64,000 bases of DNA from Grimontia hollisae CIP 101886 (GCF_000176515.1 NZ_ADAQ01000011.1:434001-498000); one strand, 5' to 3'. Positions 35,416 to 44,522 are shown, numbered from the stretch's first letter. Translations and numbers: made by a program. Notes: generated by a model not told the origin, from the sequence alone.

Positions 35416-36495
35416 TTATTTGCCCTCACCCTTCGTGGTTAAATCATCCACTTTGATGCCATCACGCATGCTGACCAGCCCCTGCACCACAATGCGATCG
35501 CCAATCTCAAGGCCACTTTCCACCGTAACCAAATTGTCGATACGGGCCCCCAGTTTCACCTCTGTGCGGTGAGCAACGCCTTGCTCATCCACCCGGTAGA
35601 CAAAACGCTTGGTGCCGGAATATTCAATGGCCTGAACAGGTATCACCGCGCTCACCGCAGGCGCAAAGCCCATGGTGGCTTCCATCAGCATACCGGGACG
35701 CAGCAGGCGTTCATCGTTGTTAATATCAATCCGGGCACGAAGGTTAAGTGAGTCATCATTCACGCGAGAGTCAACGGCGGTCAATTGGCCTTCAAACGCT
35801 TTCCCACGCCATGCTTTGGCATGGGCAACAACCTCAATGTCTTTACTGAGTTCAGGCAGGTACTGCTCAGGCACATTGACGTCCAACTGCATTTTCGACA
35901 GATCATCAAGATGAAGCAGGGCTTCGCCGATAGATACCAGTTGTCCACGGGTGATATCAACAAGGCCCACCGTGCCACTAAACGGGGCTTTGATAAAGCG
36001 ATCGTCAAGCTCTGCCTTGGCAGCATCCAGACGGGCTTTGGCAACGTCAACACTCGCCTGTTGGGCATCAAGCTCCGTTTTGGTTAACGCACCGCGTTTA
36101 TGCAGCTTGGAAAACTCACCGAGTTTGCGCACTTCGTCGTCGTAAAACGCCTTTGCTTCAGCCACTGCCGCTTCAGATTTGGCACTGTCGAGCGTCAGCA
36201 GAGGATCGCCCTTTTTGACCTGCTGACCAGCTTCAACGTAGATAGCGTCTATCTTGCCCACCACTTCAGAAGCAATGATCACCGAGTTTTCAGATTTAAG
36301 GTTTCCTATCAACGAGAGGCTTCGCGCTACCGGGCGGGATTCCACCTCAGCGGTGGCAACAGCAATCGCTGGTCTTGCCGGGCGCGATGAAGATTTATCT
36401 GCTGCACCACTTTGACCCTGAAAAGCAAAAAAGCTTGCAGTGCCAAGAAGCGCAACGACAGTGAAAAGCACTTTATTTTTCATTTTATTAACCAT
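35416..36495 (-). CDS. RND efflux periplasmic adaptor protein
   Basis: A 359-residue membrane-fusion protein of the AcrA/HlyD family. An N-terminal hydrophobic segment (about 7-25) anchors or exports it. There is no lipobox. The lipoyl halves are split around a helical hairpin: IIASEVVGKIDAIYVEAGQQVKKGD and DDRFIKAPFSGTVGLVDITRGQ. Beta-barrel and membrane-proximal domains follow (RPGMLMEATM, IPVQAIEY). It links the RND pump to an outer-membrane channel. The ATG at 36495 has AGG about nine bases upstream; ATG at 36483 is an alternative. Confidence 0.88.
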   Translation of the reverse strand: MVNKMKNKVLFTVVALLGTASFFAFQGQSGAADKSSSRPARPAIAVATAEVESRPVARSLSLIGNLKSENSVIIASEVVGKIDAIYVEAGQQVKKGDPLLTLDSAKSEAAVAEAKAFYDDEVRKLGEFSKLHKRGALTKTELDAQQASVDVAKARLDAAKAELDDRFIKAPFSGTVGLVDITRGQLVSIGEALLHLDDLSKMQLDVNVPEQYLPELSKDIEVVAHAKAWRGKAFEGQLTAVDSRVNDDSLNLRARIDINNDERLLRPGMLMEATMGFAPAVSAVIPVQAIEYSGTKRFVYRVDEQGVAHRTEVKLGARIDNLVTVESGLEIGDRIVVQGLVSMRDGIKVDDLTTKGEGK

Positions 36496-36686
36496 GAATA
36501 ACAACCTGGGGTAGTCTACTCCATGCTTATCCTGTGTACGGTAAAGAAATGTAAATGAGATAAAAGATTTGTGCCGCTACGCATCTGTTAACGGTGTATA
36601 TCCAAATATTATCTCCGTTCTCCCTTCCATGATCAGTTTTAGCGCCGAAAAAACCAGCAAACGTGCGGTCTTTTAAAGAAAAATGC

Positions 36687-36714
36687 TTTACAGCCCTCTC
36701 TTGTCTGATAATAT
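36687..36714 (+). promoter_or_regulatory. Candidate promoter of the tRNA-Tyr pair
   Basis: TTTACA (36687-36692) and TAATAT (36709-36714) are spaced by 16 bases and followed by GCGCCCCGC, the GC-rich discriminator common before stable RNA genes. The first tRNA begins 16 bases further on. Confidence 0.5.
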
Positions 36715-36729
36715 GCGCCCCGCAAACGT

Positions 36730-36814
36730 GGTGGGATTCCCGAGCGGCCAAAGGGATCAGACTGTAAATCTGACGGCTCAGCCTTCGAAGGTTCGAATCC
36801 TTCTCCCACCACCA
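36730..36814 (+). tRNA. tRNA-Tyr (GTA), copy 1
   Basis: An 85-nucleotide class II tRNA with a long variable arm. The acceptor stem GGTGGGA/TCCCACC ends in encoded ACCA. The anticodon GTA is at 36764-36766 in CTGTAAA. The T loop is GTTCGAATC. It differs from copy 2 by one base in the D region (GAGCGG here). Confidence 0.97.
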
Positions 36815-36873
36815 TTATTCAGCCCGGCGGCGATGTTCAATAAGATTTCCGCGGTCAGGCAAACAAAATTCGT

Positions 36874-36958
36874 GGTGGGATTCCCGAGTGGCCAAAGGGA
36901 TCAGACTGTAAATCTGACGGCTCAGCCTTCGAAGGTTCGAATCCTTCTCCCACCACCA
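36874..36958 (+). tRNA. tRNA-Tyr (GTA), copy 2
   Basis: An 85-nucleotide tRNA identical to copy 1 except GAGTGG for GAGCGG in the D region. The anticodon GTA is at 36908-36910, and CCA is encoded. It lies 59 bases after copy 1 with no promoter between, so the pair is probably one transcript. Confidence 0.97.
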
Positions 36959-36966
36959 TCATTCAA

Positions 36967-36995
36967 AAATCCAGCTCATTGAGCTGGATTTTTTG
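36967..36995 (+). terminator. Terminator of the tRNA-Tyr transcript
   Basis: AAATCCAGCTC (36967-36977) and GAGCTGGATTT (36981-36991) enclose a three-base loop and are followed by TTTGTTT. It lies nine bases after the second tRNA. Confidence 0.85.
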
Positions 36996-37011
36996 TTTAA
37001 AGAACATCACG

Positions 37012-37980
37012 TTAACGACCAATACTTTCCCGGCCATGCGGCGCGGTTAAATCCTGCACCGGCCCTTTTGGCACCACTTGTGTGGGGTTGATAGTAGCGT
37101 GGCTGTAATAGTAATGACGTTTGATATGGTGAATATCTACTGTCTCTGCCACGCCAGTAACCTGATATAACTCTTTCAGGTAACCAAGGAGATTGTCATA
37201 CTGCGCAATCTGCTGGCGGTTACACTTGAAGTGTCCCACATACACTGCGTCAAAACGGACTAATGTCGAAAACAGGCGCCAGTCCGCCTCGGTGATCTGA
37301 TCGCCAACCAAATAGCGGTGGGTCGCAAGGTGCTCGTCTACTTTGTCCAGAGCGGCAAACAGGTTGTTATACGCTTCTTCATACGCGTCCTGAGTAGTAG
37401 CAAAACCACAGCGGTAAACACCGTTGTTGATATTGGAATAGATGTCGTCATTCCAGGCATCAATCTCACCACGCAGCGCTTTCGGGTAATAATCATCGTT
37501 GTTACCTGTCAGTGCATTGAATGCAGAGTTAAACATCCGGATGATTTCAGACGATTCATTGCTGACGATGGTTTCTGTTTTCTTGTCCCACAGCACAGGC
37601 ACCGTCACGCGACCGCTGTAATCCGGTTTGGCTTTGGTGTACACCTGATACATGTAGCGGAAACCATATAGTGGTTCAGGCTCGCTGAACTCCCAGCCAT
37701 TTTCCAGCATATCCGGACTCACGACAGACACAGTAATGTGGGAGTCGAGTCCTTTAAGCTTACGGAAAATCAGGGTGCGGTGCGCCCAGGGACAAGCCAT
37801 CGACACATAAAGGTGGTAACGGCCTGACTCGGCTTTGAAGCCGTCCTCTCCGCCAGGTCCCGGCTCACCATTCTCGGTCACCCAAGAGCGAAAACCGGCG
37901 TCCTCACGCACAAACTTTCCGCCGGATGACGCTGTGTCATACCAGACATCATGCCAGATGCCTTCCACTAGCTTGCCCAT
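37012..37980 (-). CDS. yqjG: Glutathionyl-hydroquinone reductase
   Basis: A 322-residue Xi-class glutathione transferase. It removes glutathione from glutathionyl-hydroquinones. The catalytic cysteine is in SMACPWAHR (about residue 62), and the family blocks [29 protein letters not shown] and [11 protein letters not shown] follow. The C-terminal helical domain has [30 protein letters not shown] six bases before the ATG at 37980 favours it over the ATG at 37986, which directly abuts the ribosome site. Confidence 0.9.
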   Translation of the reverse strand: MGKLVEGIWHDVWYDTASSGGKFVREDAGFRSWVTENGEPGPGGEDGFKAESGRYHLYVSMACPWAHRTLIFRKLKGLDSHITVSVVSPDMLENGWEFSEPEPLYGFRYMYQVYTKAKPDYSGRVTVPVLWDKKTETIVSNESSEIIRMFNSAFNALTGNNDDYYPKALRGEIDAWNDDIYSNINNGVYRCGFATTQDAYEEAYNNLFAALDKVDEHLATHRYLVGDQITEADWRLFSTLVRFDAVYVGHFKCNRQQIAQYDNLLGYLKELYQVTGVAETVDIHHIKRHYYYSHATINPTQVVPKGPVQDLTAPHGRESIGR

Positions 37981-38188
37981 ATCCATCTCCTCTAAGCATT
38001 TAACTCCAGTATATGTAAGCTATACCGGGATGTCGGCGGGCGTCCGTTGTCAGAGTTATTCTAAAAATTCGAATGAACGCAGTGATCCGAAGGTGACAGC
38101 GCTGGGCGCTAATGTCCTGCGTCGGCGGAAGATTTCAGATAAACTGGTGCAACTCAACGCACGTCAGACAACAGAGAAGTACAGCAGC

Positions 38189-38995
38189 ATGAAAGTCATT
38201 TCTTTTAATATCAATGGACTGCGCGCCCGCCTTCATCAACTTCAGGCGCTGATTGAAAAACACCAACCCGATGTGATTGGCCTGCAGGAAATCAAGGTGC
38301 ATGACGAAGCCTTTCCGGTCGAGGACGTCGAAGCCATGGGTTATAAGGTCTACTTCCACGGCCAGAAAGCCCACTATGGCGTGGCGATGCTGTGTAAACA
38401 AACGCCAGTACGGGTGCAAAAAGGTTTCCCGACCGATGGGGAAGATGCCCAGCGCCGTATGATCATGGCAACCTTCAAGCAAGAAGACGGCAGTGAGGTG
38501 ACCGTGCTGAACGGTTACTTCCCACAAGGTGAGAACATCGAACACGAAACCAAGTTCCCGGCCAAGCGCAAGTTCTATCAGGATCTGATGACATACCTGA
38601 ACGCCTCGCACACCAACGACGAGAAACTGATTGTGATGGGCGACATTAACATCAGCCCCCTCGATCTGGATATCGGTATTGGTGAAGTCAACCGCAAGCG
38701 CTGGCTGAAAACCGGCAAGTGTTCGTTCCAGCCGGAAGAACGCGAAATGCTGGCAACTTTGATGAACTGGGGATTCGTTGACACCTTCCGCCAGCAATAT
38801 CCGGATGTAGATAACAAGTTTTCGTGGTTTGATTACCGCTCACGCGGCTTTGATGACAACCGTGGCCTGCGTATTGACGTAATCCTGGCAACGCCTTCCC
38901 TGGCTGTCGATTGCATCGATACCGGTATTGATTACGAATTGCGTGGTATTGAAAAACCGTCTGACCATGCACCGATCTGGGCCACATTCAAGTAG
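38189..38995 (+). CDS. xthA: Exonuclease III
   Basis: A 268-residue AP endonuclease and 3'-5' exonuclease that cuts at abasic sites in base-excision repair. The metal-binding Asn and Glu are in [10 protein letters not shown] and GLQEIKV. The active-site motifs are [31 protein letters not shown] and the C-terminal catalytic [10 protein letters not shown]. Its length equals the Escherichia coli enzyme. The frame is open for 118 codons upstream of the chosen ATG, but that part is antisense to the neighbouring gene and unlike the family. The ribosome site is weak. Confidence 0.95.
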   Translation: MKVISFNINGLRARLHQLQALIEKHQPDVIGLQEIKVHDEAFPVEDVEAMGYKVYFHGQKAHYGVAMLCKQTPVRVQKGFPTDGEDAQRRMIMATFKQEDGSEVTVLNGYFPQGENIEHETKFPAKRKFYQDLMTYLNASHTNDEKLIVMGDINISPLDLDIGIGEVNRKRWLKTGKCSFQPEEREMLATLMNWGFVDTFRQQYPDVDNKFSWFDYRSRGFDDNRGLRIDVILATPSLAVDCIDTGIDYELRGIEKPSDHAPIWATFK

Positions 38996-39002
38996 AGCGG
39001 AA

Positions 39003-39131
39003 CCTAGGAAGAGATGGTCCTGGGTCCTAGAGAGGCGTAGAGCTTAAAAGCTAGAAACGAAAAGAATTTACTTACTCTGAGGCTCTTGCTCTTCCTAGGA
39101 CCTTTTTTCCTAGGATCCAGGGCCTGCTCTT
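39003..39131. repeat. Composite CCTAGG palindromic element, copy 2
   Basis: CCTAGGAAGAG (39003-39013) and CTCTTCCTAGG (39089-39099) are exact reverse complements. They are followed by ACC-TTTTTT-CCTAGGATCC and AGGGCCTGCTCTT, the last part shared with the element at 32235. It fills the space between xthA and the convergent permease gene and contains a plausible terminator for xthA. No gene is seen in it. Confidence 0.65.
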
Positions 39132-39852
39132 AATTAACTAACGGTCTCAGGTGCCTGTGCCAGCGATGCTCTAAGCGCTTAAAGCCGTAAACAATGGCAA
39201 ATGTCAGGCACAGGTAAATGGCAGCCACGAACAGGAAAGCATCAAACGGCGCGTAGAAACGCGCATAGATGTCACGCGCAGCGCCCGTCAGGTCGATAAT
39301 GGTCACGACAGAAGCAATCGAGCTGGCATGCAGCATGAAAATCACTTCATTACTGTACGCTGGCAATGCCCGGCGAAAGGAAGACGGCAGGATAATGCGG
39401 CGTAAGATGGTAAAGCGCGACATACCATACGCCTTGCCTGCTTCAATTTCCCCAGCCGGGGTCGCGACCATCGCGCCACGCAGTATTTCTGTGGTGTAAG
39501 CTGCGGTATTAAGTACAAACGCCAGCAGACAGGGATAAAACGCATCTTCGACCACCGCCCAGAACATTGACTGCTGGATGCCTTCAATTGTCGCCACACC
39601 ATAGTAGATAAGATAGAGCTGAATAAGCAGTGGAGTGCCACGGAAGATATACACGAAGAACCAGACGGGACGGTTAACCCAGGGATTCTTTGACGCTCTT
39701 GCTATTGCCAGCGGCACGGCGACAATAAGTCCCAGTACCAGTGACAGGAACACCAGTTGTACAGTAACGGTCAGACCGCTCCAGTAATGGAGAATGGTGG
39801 TCGAAGTAAAGATTTCGTTTTGATCGAGATAAGCATAGATAGATTCTAACAT
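39130..39852 (-). CDS. artM: Basic amino-acid ABC importer permease, HisM/ArtM type
   Basis: A 240-residue polar amino-acid permease (HisM family) with five helices. YWSGLTVTVQLVFLSLVLGL starts helix 1, FRGTPLLIQLYLIYYG follows, and the EAA loop is EIEAGKAYGMSRFTILRRIILP. The order of the operon, ATPase, binding protein, Q permease, M permease, is that of artPIQM. Its length matches HisM slightly better than ArtM. It pairs with the permease just upstream, eleven bases away. Confidence 0.82.
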   Translation of the reverse strand: MLESIYAYLDQNEIFTSTTILHYWSGLTVTVQLVFLSLVLGLIVAVPLAIARASKNPWVNRPVWFFVYIFRGTPLLIQLYLIYYGVATIEGIQQSMFWAVVEDAFYPCLLAFVLNTAAYTTEILRGAMVATPAGEIEAGKAYGMSRFTILRRIILPSSFRRALPAYSNEVIFMLHASSIASVVTIIDLTGAARDIYARFYAPFDAFLFVAAIYLCLTFAIVYGFKRLEHRWHRHLRPLVN

Positions 39853-39863
39853 TCCGCGTCTCC

Positions 39864-40565
39864 TCAGCCCCTAACTACACCGGCGCTGAACTTACGCTCC
39901 AGGCGTTTGAGACCAAGCTCAGACACCGAGGTGATCAGCAGGTAGACAATCGCTACCGGAATAAAGAATTTAAACGGTTCGTTCACCGCGCCAGCCGCTT
40001 CCTTGGCAAGGCGGGTCATGTCTGCCAGCCCAATCACGGACACCAGTGCCGTGGTTTTCACCAACACCAGCCAGTTATTGCCAATGCCTGGCAGGGCATG
40101 CCGCATCATTTGCGGGAACATCACGCGACGGAAGATCATCCACGGACTCATGCCATACGCCGTTCCAGCTTCAAGCTGACCGCGGTCAACAGCCAGAAAC
40201 GCACCACGGAAGGTTTCGGCCATGTAGGCGCCAAAAATAAAGCCAATCGTCGAGACACCGGCTGTGAATTCATCGATATTGAAAAATACGTCAATCTCAT
40301 AATGCTCATACAGCCAGTCAGAGATATTGTTCATCATGATTTGTGCGCCGAAGAAGATCAGCAGCATCAACACCAGATCAGGCACTCCCCTCACGACGGT
40401 GGAATAAAGCGTCGCCACGCCACGGGCAACACGGTTCTTTGAAAGACGGGCCATTGCCGTTACCAATCCAAGTAATACGGCAATCACTGCAGAAAGCACC
40501 GCCAGTTCGACGGTAAGAATTGCGCCCATAAAAATAGACGGGCCGTAACCATGCAGATCTAACAT
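39864..40565 (-). CDS. artQ: Basic amino-acid ABC importer permease, HisQ/ArtQ type
   Basis: A 233-residue permease of the same family. GAILTVELAVLSAVIAVLLG begins helix 1, and VVRGVPDLVLMLLIFFGAQ follows. The EAA loop is QLEAGTAYGMSPWMIFRRVMFPQ. AGGAGG five bases before the ATG at 40565 sets the start; a GTG at 40580 is in frame. A structured 353-base gap separates it from the binding-protein gene. Together with the M subunit it forms the channel. Confidence 0.82.
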   Translation of the reverse strand: MLDLHGYGPSIFMGAILTVELAVLSAVIAVLLGLVTAMARLSKNRVARGVATLYSTVVRGVPDLVLMLLIFFGAQIMMNNISDWLYEHYEIDVFFNIDEFTAGVSTIGFIFGAYMAETFRGAFLAVDRGQLEAGTAYGMSPWMIFRRVMFPQMMRHALPGIGNNWLVLVKTTALVSVIGLADMTRLAKEAAGAVNEPFKFFIPVAIVYLLITSVSELGLKRLERKFSAGVVRG

Positions 40566-40918
40566 CCTTTCCTCCTGCACGAATAAACCGATAGCGACAC
40601 TACCGCTTTATGGATTTTTGTATCCAGCCTTCGCGTATCAGCCAAAAGGGAGCGAATCCTGCTCCCCCTAACGCTTTATCAGCCTTGAACCTTAACGAAT
40701 CAAGGCCGTACTATCTGCTAATAACCGTCAATTACGGCTAGCAGATACTGCAAAGTAGTTGGAGCTATCACCCCGTCTACTAAAGATTGCTGCAATCTGC
40801 AAAGATGTTGGGGTCAGAACAAGGCGTCAAGCTAACGAATCCACGGGAGCATAGTTTCTATGTGACCGTGGTGAGTTAGCGGAGACAACGCAGTTATCAC
40901 CCCAACAGCACAGCAGAT
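40566..40918 (-). other. Structured intercistronic region in the art-type operon
   Basis: No gene is seen here. Read leftward (transcript direction) it holds at least four hairpins. The largest, 40808-40905, has nested arms TTGGGGT/ACCCCAA, GCGT/ACGC, GCTAAC/GTTAGC, CCACGG/CCGTGG and ATAG/CTAT. Others are TCTGCTA/TAGCAGA (40714-40745), CCTTGA/TCAAGG (40683-40705) and GGGAGC/GCTCCC followed leftward by TTTT (40648-40666), the last a likely partial terminator. This would raise binding-protein expression relative to the permeases. Confidence 0.65.
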
Positions 40919-41683
40919 TTACATTTTGATGTCGTAGGCAAAATACTTCTTACGTATCTCATCATACGTACCGTCAGCTTTGACTTCCGCCAGCGCTTTA
41001 TTGAAGATCGCGGCCAGCGCTTTATCACGCTTACGGAATGCGGCTGCGATACCGTTGCCCAGTTGCACGTTATCGCCAGCCACTTCAAAACGGTCACCGT
41101 CTTTACCGGCAAGGATGGCAGACTCACCGACAGGGAAGTCAAGCAGTACGATATCCAGACGACCACCTTGAAGGTCAAGCACCAGATCATCACTGGTAGT
41201 ATAACGCTTCACTTCGGCAACCTTACCGTAGGTGTCTGTGGCGTGATTGTCCTGAACAGTGCCGCGCTGAACGCCAATACGCTTCCCTTTCAGGGAATCA
41301 ACATCCGCCGGGTTCAGGCCTGAGCCTTTTGGTGCGAAGAAGCCGCTTGGGGTGTTGTAGTAGGGTTCAGAAAACAGCACCTGTTTAGCACGCTCTTCGG
41401 TTACGGACATTGATGAGAAGATCACGTCGTATTTGCGGGCCTGAAGACCTGGAATGATGCCATCCCACGCCTGAACAACCCAGCTACAGTTCAGTTTTGC
41501 GTTTTCACATACAGCATTACCCAGATCCACTTCGAAACCTGTCAGCGTGCCGTCCGGCGCTTTATATTCGAAAGGTTCATAAGGTACATCCACAGCGATG
41601 CGCACATCTTTCCACTCTTTTGCCTGAACAGCTGTTGCACCCAGTGCAGCAGTAACTGCAGCAGCCACTAACCATTTTTTCAT
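40919..41683 (-). CDS. artI: Basic amino-acid periplasmic binding protein, ArgT/HisJ/ArtI type
   Basis: A 254-residue periplasmic binding protein (family 3). The signal peptide ends at AVQAKEWKDV. Ligand-pocket blocks are VPYEPFEYKAPDGTLTGFEVDLG, VQAWDGIIPGLQARKYDVIFSSMSVTEER and GVQRGTVQDNH. Two cysteines in CENAKLNC could form the disulphide known in HisJ and ArgT. The likely ligands are arginine, lysine, ornithine or histidine. It is the second gene of the operon. Confidence 0.85.
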   Translation of the reverse strand: MKKWLVAAAVTAALGATAVQAKEWKDVRIAVDVPYEPFEYKAPDGTLTGFEVDLGNAVCENAKLNCSWVVQAWDGIIPGLQARKYDVIFSSMSVTEERAKQVLFSEPYYNTPSGFFAPKGSGLNPADVDSLKGKRIGVQRGTVQDNHATDTYGKVAEVKRYTTSDDLVLDLQGGRLDIVLLDFPVGESAILAGKDGDRFEVAGDNVQLGNGIAAAFRKRDKALAAIFNKALAEVKADGTYDEIRKKYFAYDIKM

Positions 41684-41768
41684 CTTTCTATCTCCTTATG
41701 GATATTGCATCCAGATGGCGGTACTCCCTTGCCATCTGCTGTATGCGTTTAAACGCATTGAGGGTTTG

Positions 41769-42539
41769 TTAGTAAATTGAAGAAATAAACTGCTGTAACC
41801 GCTCCGATTCAGGATCCGTAAACAGCTTGGCAGGATCACCCTGCTCTTCCACTAATCCCTGGTGTAAAAACATTACGTGGTTAGATACATCACGCGCAAA
41901 AGCCATTTCGTGTGTCACCACTAACATAGTGCGTCCTTCTTCGGCGAGGCTTTTCATCACGTTCAGCACTTCCCCAACCAGTTCAGGGTCGAGGGCAGAG
42001 GTGGGTTCATCAAACAGCAGTACTTCTGGTTCAACGGCCAGTGCACGGGCAATGGCGGCACGTTGTTGCTGGCCACCGGAAAGGTGACCGGGGTAATAAT
42101 CACGGCGCTCCCAAAGACCAACACGCTGCAGGTACGCTTCTGCGCGCTCCAACGCTTCTTTTTTGGACACACCCAAAACGTGAATAGGTGCTTCAATCAC
42201 GTTTTCGATAACTGTCATGTGGGACCAGAGGTTAAAGCCCTGGAATACCATGGCAAGGCGTGAGCGGATACGTTGAACCTGCTTGTCACTGACAGGCATG
42301 GCTTCACCGTTGCGGCCATTTTTCATTTCAATCAGCTCACCATTTACCAGAATCTCGCCTGCCGTTGGTGTCTCCAACAAATTGACACAGCGAAGGAAAG
42401 TACTTTTTCCTGAACCGGATGAACCAATGATAGAGATGACATCGCCACGGTGTGCGTCCAGTGAAATCCCTTTTAGCACCTCGTGTTGACCAAAGGTCTT
42501 GTGAAGATCTTTGACTTGTAGCGCTACTGCTTCCGTCAT
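41769..42539 (-). CDS. artP: Basic amino-acid ABC importer ATPase, HisP/ArtP type
   Basis: A 256-residue ATPase, first gene of the operon. Walker A is GSSGSGKST (about residue 38), the Q-loop FQGFNLWSHMTV, the signature LSGGQQQRAAIARAL and Walker B VLLFDEPTSALDP. The HisP-specific insert after GELIEMKNGRNGEAMPV is present, and the length equals HisP. AGGAG eight bases before the ATG sets the start. It energises the two permeases. Confidence 0.87.
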   Translation of the reverse strand: MTEAVALQVKDLHKTFGQHEVLKGISLDAHRGDVISIIGSSGSGKSTFLRCVNLLETPTAGEILVNGELIEMKNGRNGEAMPVSDKQVQRIRSRLAMVFQGFNLWSHMTVIENVIEAPIHVLGVSKKEALERAEAYLQRVGLWERRDYYPGHLSGGQQQRAAIARALAVEPEVLLFDEPTSALDPELVGEVLNVMKSLAEEGRTMLVVTHEMAFARDVSNHVMFLHQGLVEEQGDPAKLFTDPESERLQQFISSIY

Positions 42540-42752
42540 GCGCTTGACTCCTGTCTTTCTGTCAGCACGTCGTGCCTTATGTCTACCTTTTGGGAATGTC
42601 AAAGCCCAGCATGGTTTTGACATAAATTGTGATTTTTTGCCGTGCCACAACACAATTCACTACAGTTGCCCGTTTTATGTAAAAATAACATCCATTAGTT
42701 CACTCAGCAACAATTTGTTAACCTTTAAGTGGGTAAAAAGTAAGTCATTTTT

Positions 42753-42770
42753 AATGCATAATTAAACAGA
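42753..42770. promoter_or_regulatory. Candidate ArgR (ARG) box
   Basis: AATGCATAATTAAACAGA resembles the 18-base ARG box (AATGAATAATTA...). It lies in the 333-base region between the divergent importer operon and the CBP-like gene, about 215 bases upstream of the ATPase start. A convincing second box at the usual three-base spacing was not seen, so the call is tentative. Confidence 0.35.
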
Positions 42771-42872
42771 TTGGGACACTTATCAATCGCTTGAATTGAT
42801 TGATGGTTGGTGAGGCTTAGTGTAGGGTGTATTTCGATAAAAATATGCTTATAGATCAATATTGAGAGAGCT

Positions 42873-44522
42873 ATGTTGTCACGATTGCTGACCCTGTGTA
42901 TTGCGCTTGTCTCTTTCGCCGGCACAGCATCACCCCACACATTAACCATCATTCCAGATCTGTCGAGCGGTTTTGTCAGGAACTACAATCCCTTCCGAGT
43001 AGACCGTTTAGCCACCACGCGTGATTTTATCTTCGAACCCCTGATGGTGTTTGAAGACGATGGTGTGCATTTCCGTCTTGCTGAGAGTTACACGCTCACC
43101 CCGGATCTGAAAGGCATCATATTGACCCTGCGTGATGGCATTATGTGGTCTGACGGTACCCCCTTTAGTGCAGATGATGTTGTCTACAGCCTATTACTGC
43201 TCAAAAAAGAACCTGAACTGGATTACAATTCACTCGGCGACTGGATTAAGCACATCGAAAAACAGGGTAAAAATGAGGTATACATCTCGTTAACCCGTCC
43301 TAACGCACAAATTGCCCACTATTTACAACAAGCGATCATTGTCCCTATGCACCAGTGGCAGGGGATTTCCAACAAGCGTTTCTTTCTCAACCCTAATCCA
43401 GTTGGCACCGGACCGTTTACTGACATTAAAGCCTTCAGCAGCAATAATATTGTCCAGTGCCGTAATCCCCATTACTGGCAGCAAAACACGCTGAATGTCG
43501 ATTGTATCCGTTTCCCTCAGGTGAAAAGTAATGACGAACTGATCTCCCGCCTCAGCAATGGGGAGTTTGACTGGGCCAGTGCATTTATTCCTGACATCGA
43601 ACGGAATTATGCCGCCTACTCACGCGACTACCATTATCACCATAAACCATCGACTATCGTCAGCCTGATGTTCAACTTCAGGCACCCGAATGAAGAAATG
43701 CGCAAAATTATTCAGGATGTGCGCTTTCGCCGTGCGGTTTCCATGGGAATCACACGGAAAACCTTGATTGATGTTGCCGTTTTTGGACAAGGCGAAAAGC
43801 CCACCTTTGCCAGTGGACTGGAATCGAAATTTGAGGATTGGATAGACAATTCGGCCGCAGAACAGCATCTTTACTATATTCGTTTTCATCCCAAGGCAGC
43901 ATCACGCCTTTTAGACACTCTGGACTTAAAAGACATAGATGGTGATGGATACCGCGAATTGCCTTCTGGTAAGCGTTTGACCTTGCGGATCATTGCCCCG
44001 ATAGGATGGAGTGATTTTACCTCTGCCGCCAATATGGTGGCAGAAATGTTGGCCAAGGTGGGTTTGCGCGTCAGCACCGAAGACATTCCTTTCCCAGAGT
44101 ATGAATCAAGAATGACAAAGGCTGAATATGACATCAGCATTACTAACTATTTTTCGGGTCTGACACCGTTTAATTACCTGAATACCGCGTTCAACAGCCA
44201 CTACCAACAACCTACCTCACCGCGCTATGCCAAGCATTATTTTAAGGACCGTCGTATCGACAACTTGCTGTCGGAGTTTTTGCTGCAAACCGATCCCCAA
44301 AAGCAGCGGAAACTGATAAACCAGCTCCATCTGCGTATATCAGAGCAACAAGTCACCGTCCCACTCTATTACAAGCTGGAAATGGTCGAGTTCACGACCA
44401 CACGTTTTAAAGGATGGAGAAAACATGCTGACGGCAGCCCAAATGTCCCGCCAATTTGGAACACTGAGCGGCCAAGGTTAATGCAATTATTGGAACTCAC
44501 ACCAACTGAAAGTACGGATTAG
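42873..44522 (+). CDS. Orphan CBP-like solute-binding protein (family 5)
   Basis: A 549-residue periplasmic protein with a signal peptide ending near GTASPHTL. It follows the Vibrio chitin-oligosaccharide-binding protein CBP along its length: GFVRNYNPFRVD, FIFEPLMVFEDD, IMWSDGTPFSADDVVYSL, NPVGTGPFTDI, QCRNPHYWQ-NTLNVDCIRFPQ and FDWASAFIPDIERNYAAY. In vibrios CBP feeds an ABC importer and also restrains the sensor kinase ChiS. Here neither an importer nor chitinase genes are adjacent, so it is an orphan paralogue that may feed a distant importer or act in signalling. The stop overlaps the convergent TPR gene by four bases. Confidence 0.78.
   Translation: MLSRLLTLCIALVSFAGTASPHTLTIIPDLSSGFVRNYNPFRVDRLATTRDFIFEPLMVFEDDGVHFRLAESYTLTPDLKGIILTLRDGIMWSDGTPFSADDVVYSLLLLKKEPELDYNSLGDWIKHIEKQGKNEVYISLTRPNAQIAHYLQQAIIVPMHQWQGISNKRFFLNPNPVGTGPFTDIKAFSSNNIVQCRNPHYWQQNTLNVDCIRFPQVKSNDELISRLSNGEFDWASAFIPDIERNYAAYSRDYHYHHKPSTIVSLMFNFRHPNEEMRKIIQDVRFRRAVSMGITRKTLIDVAVFGQGEKPTFASGLESKFEDWIDNSAAEQHLYYIRFHPKAASRLLDTLDLKDIDGDGYRELPSGKRLTLRIIAPIGWSDFTSAANMVAEMLAKVGLRVSTEDIPFPEYESRMTKAEYDISITNYFSGLTPFNYLNTAFNSHYQQPTSPRYAKHYFKDRRIDNLLSEFLLQTDPQKQRKLINQLHLRISEQQVTVPLYYKLEMVEFTTTRFKGWRKHADGSPNVPPIWNTERPRLMQLLELTPTESTD

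Noticed and set aside
37835-38188. N-terminal extension of exonuclease III
   Set aside because: The frame is open by chance because it is antisense to the hydroquinone reductase gene. The enzyme family starts at MKVISFN.
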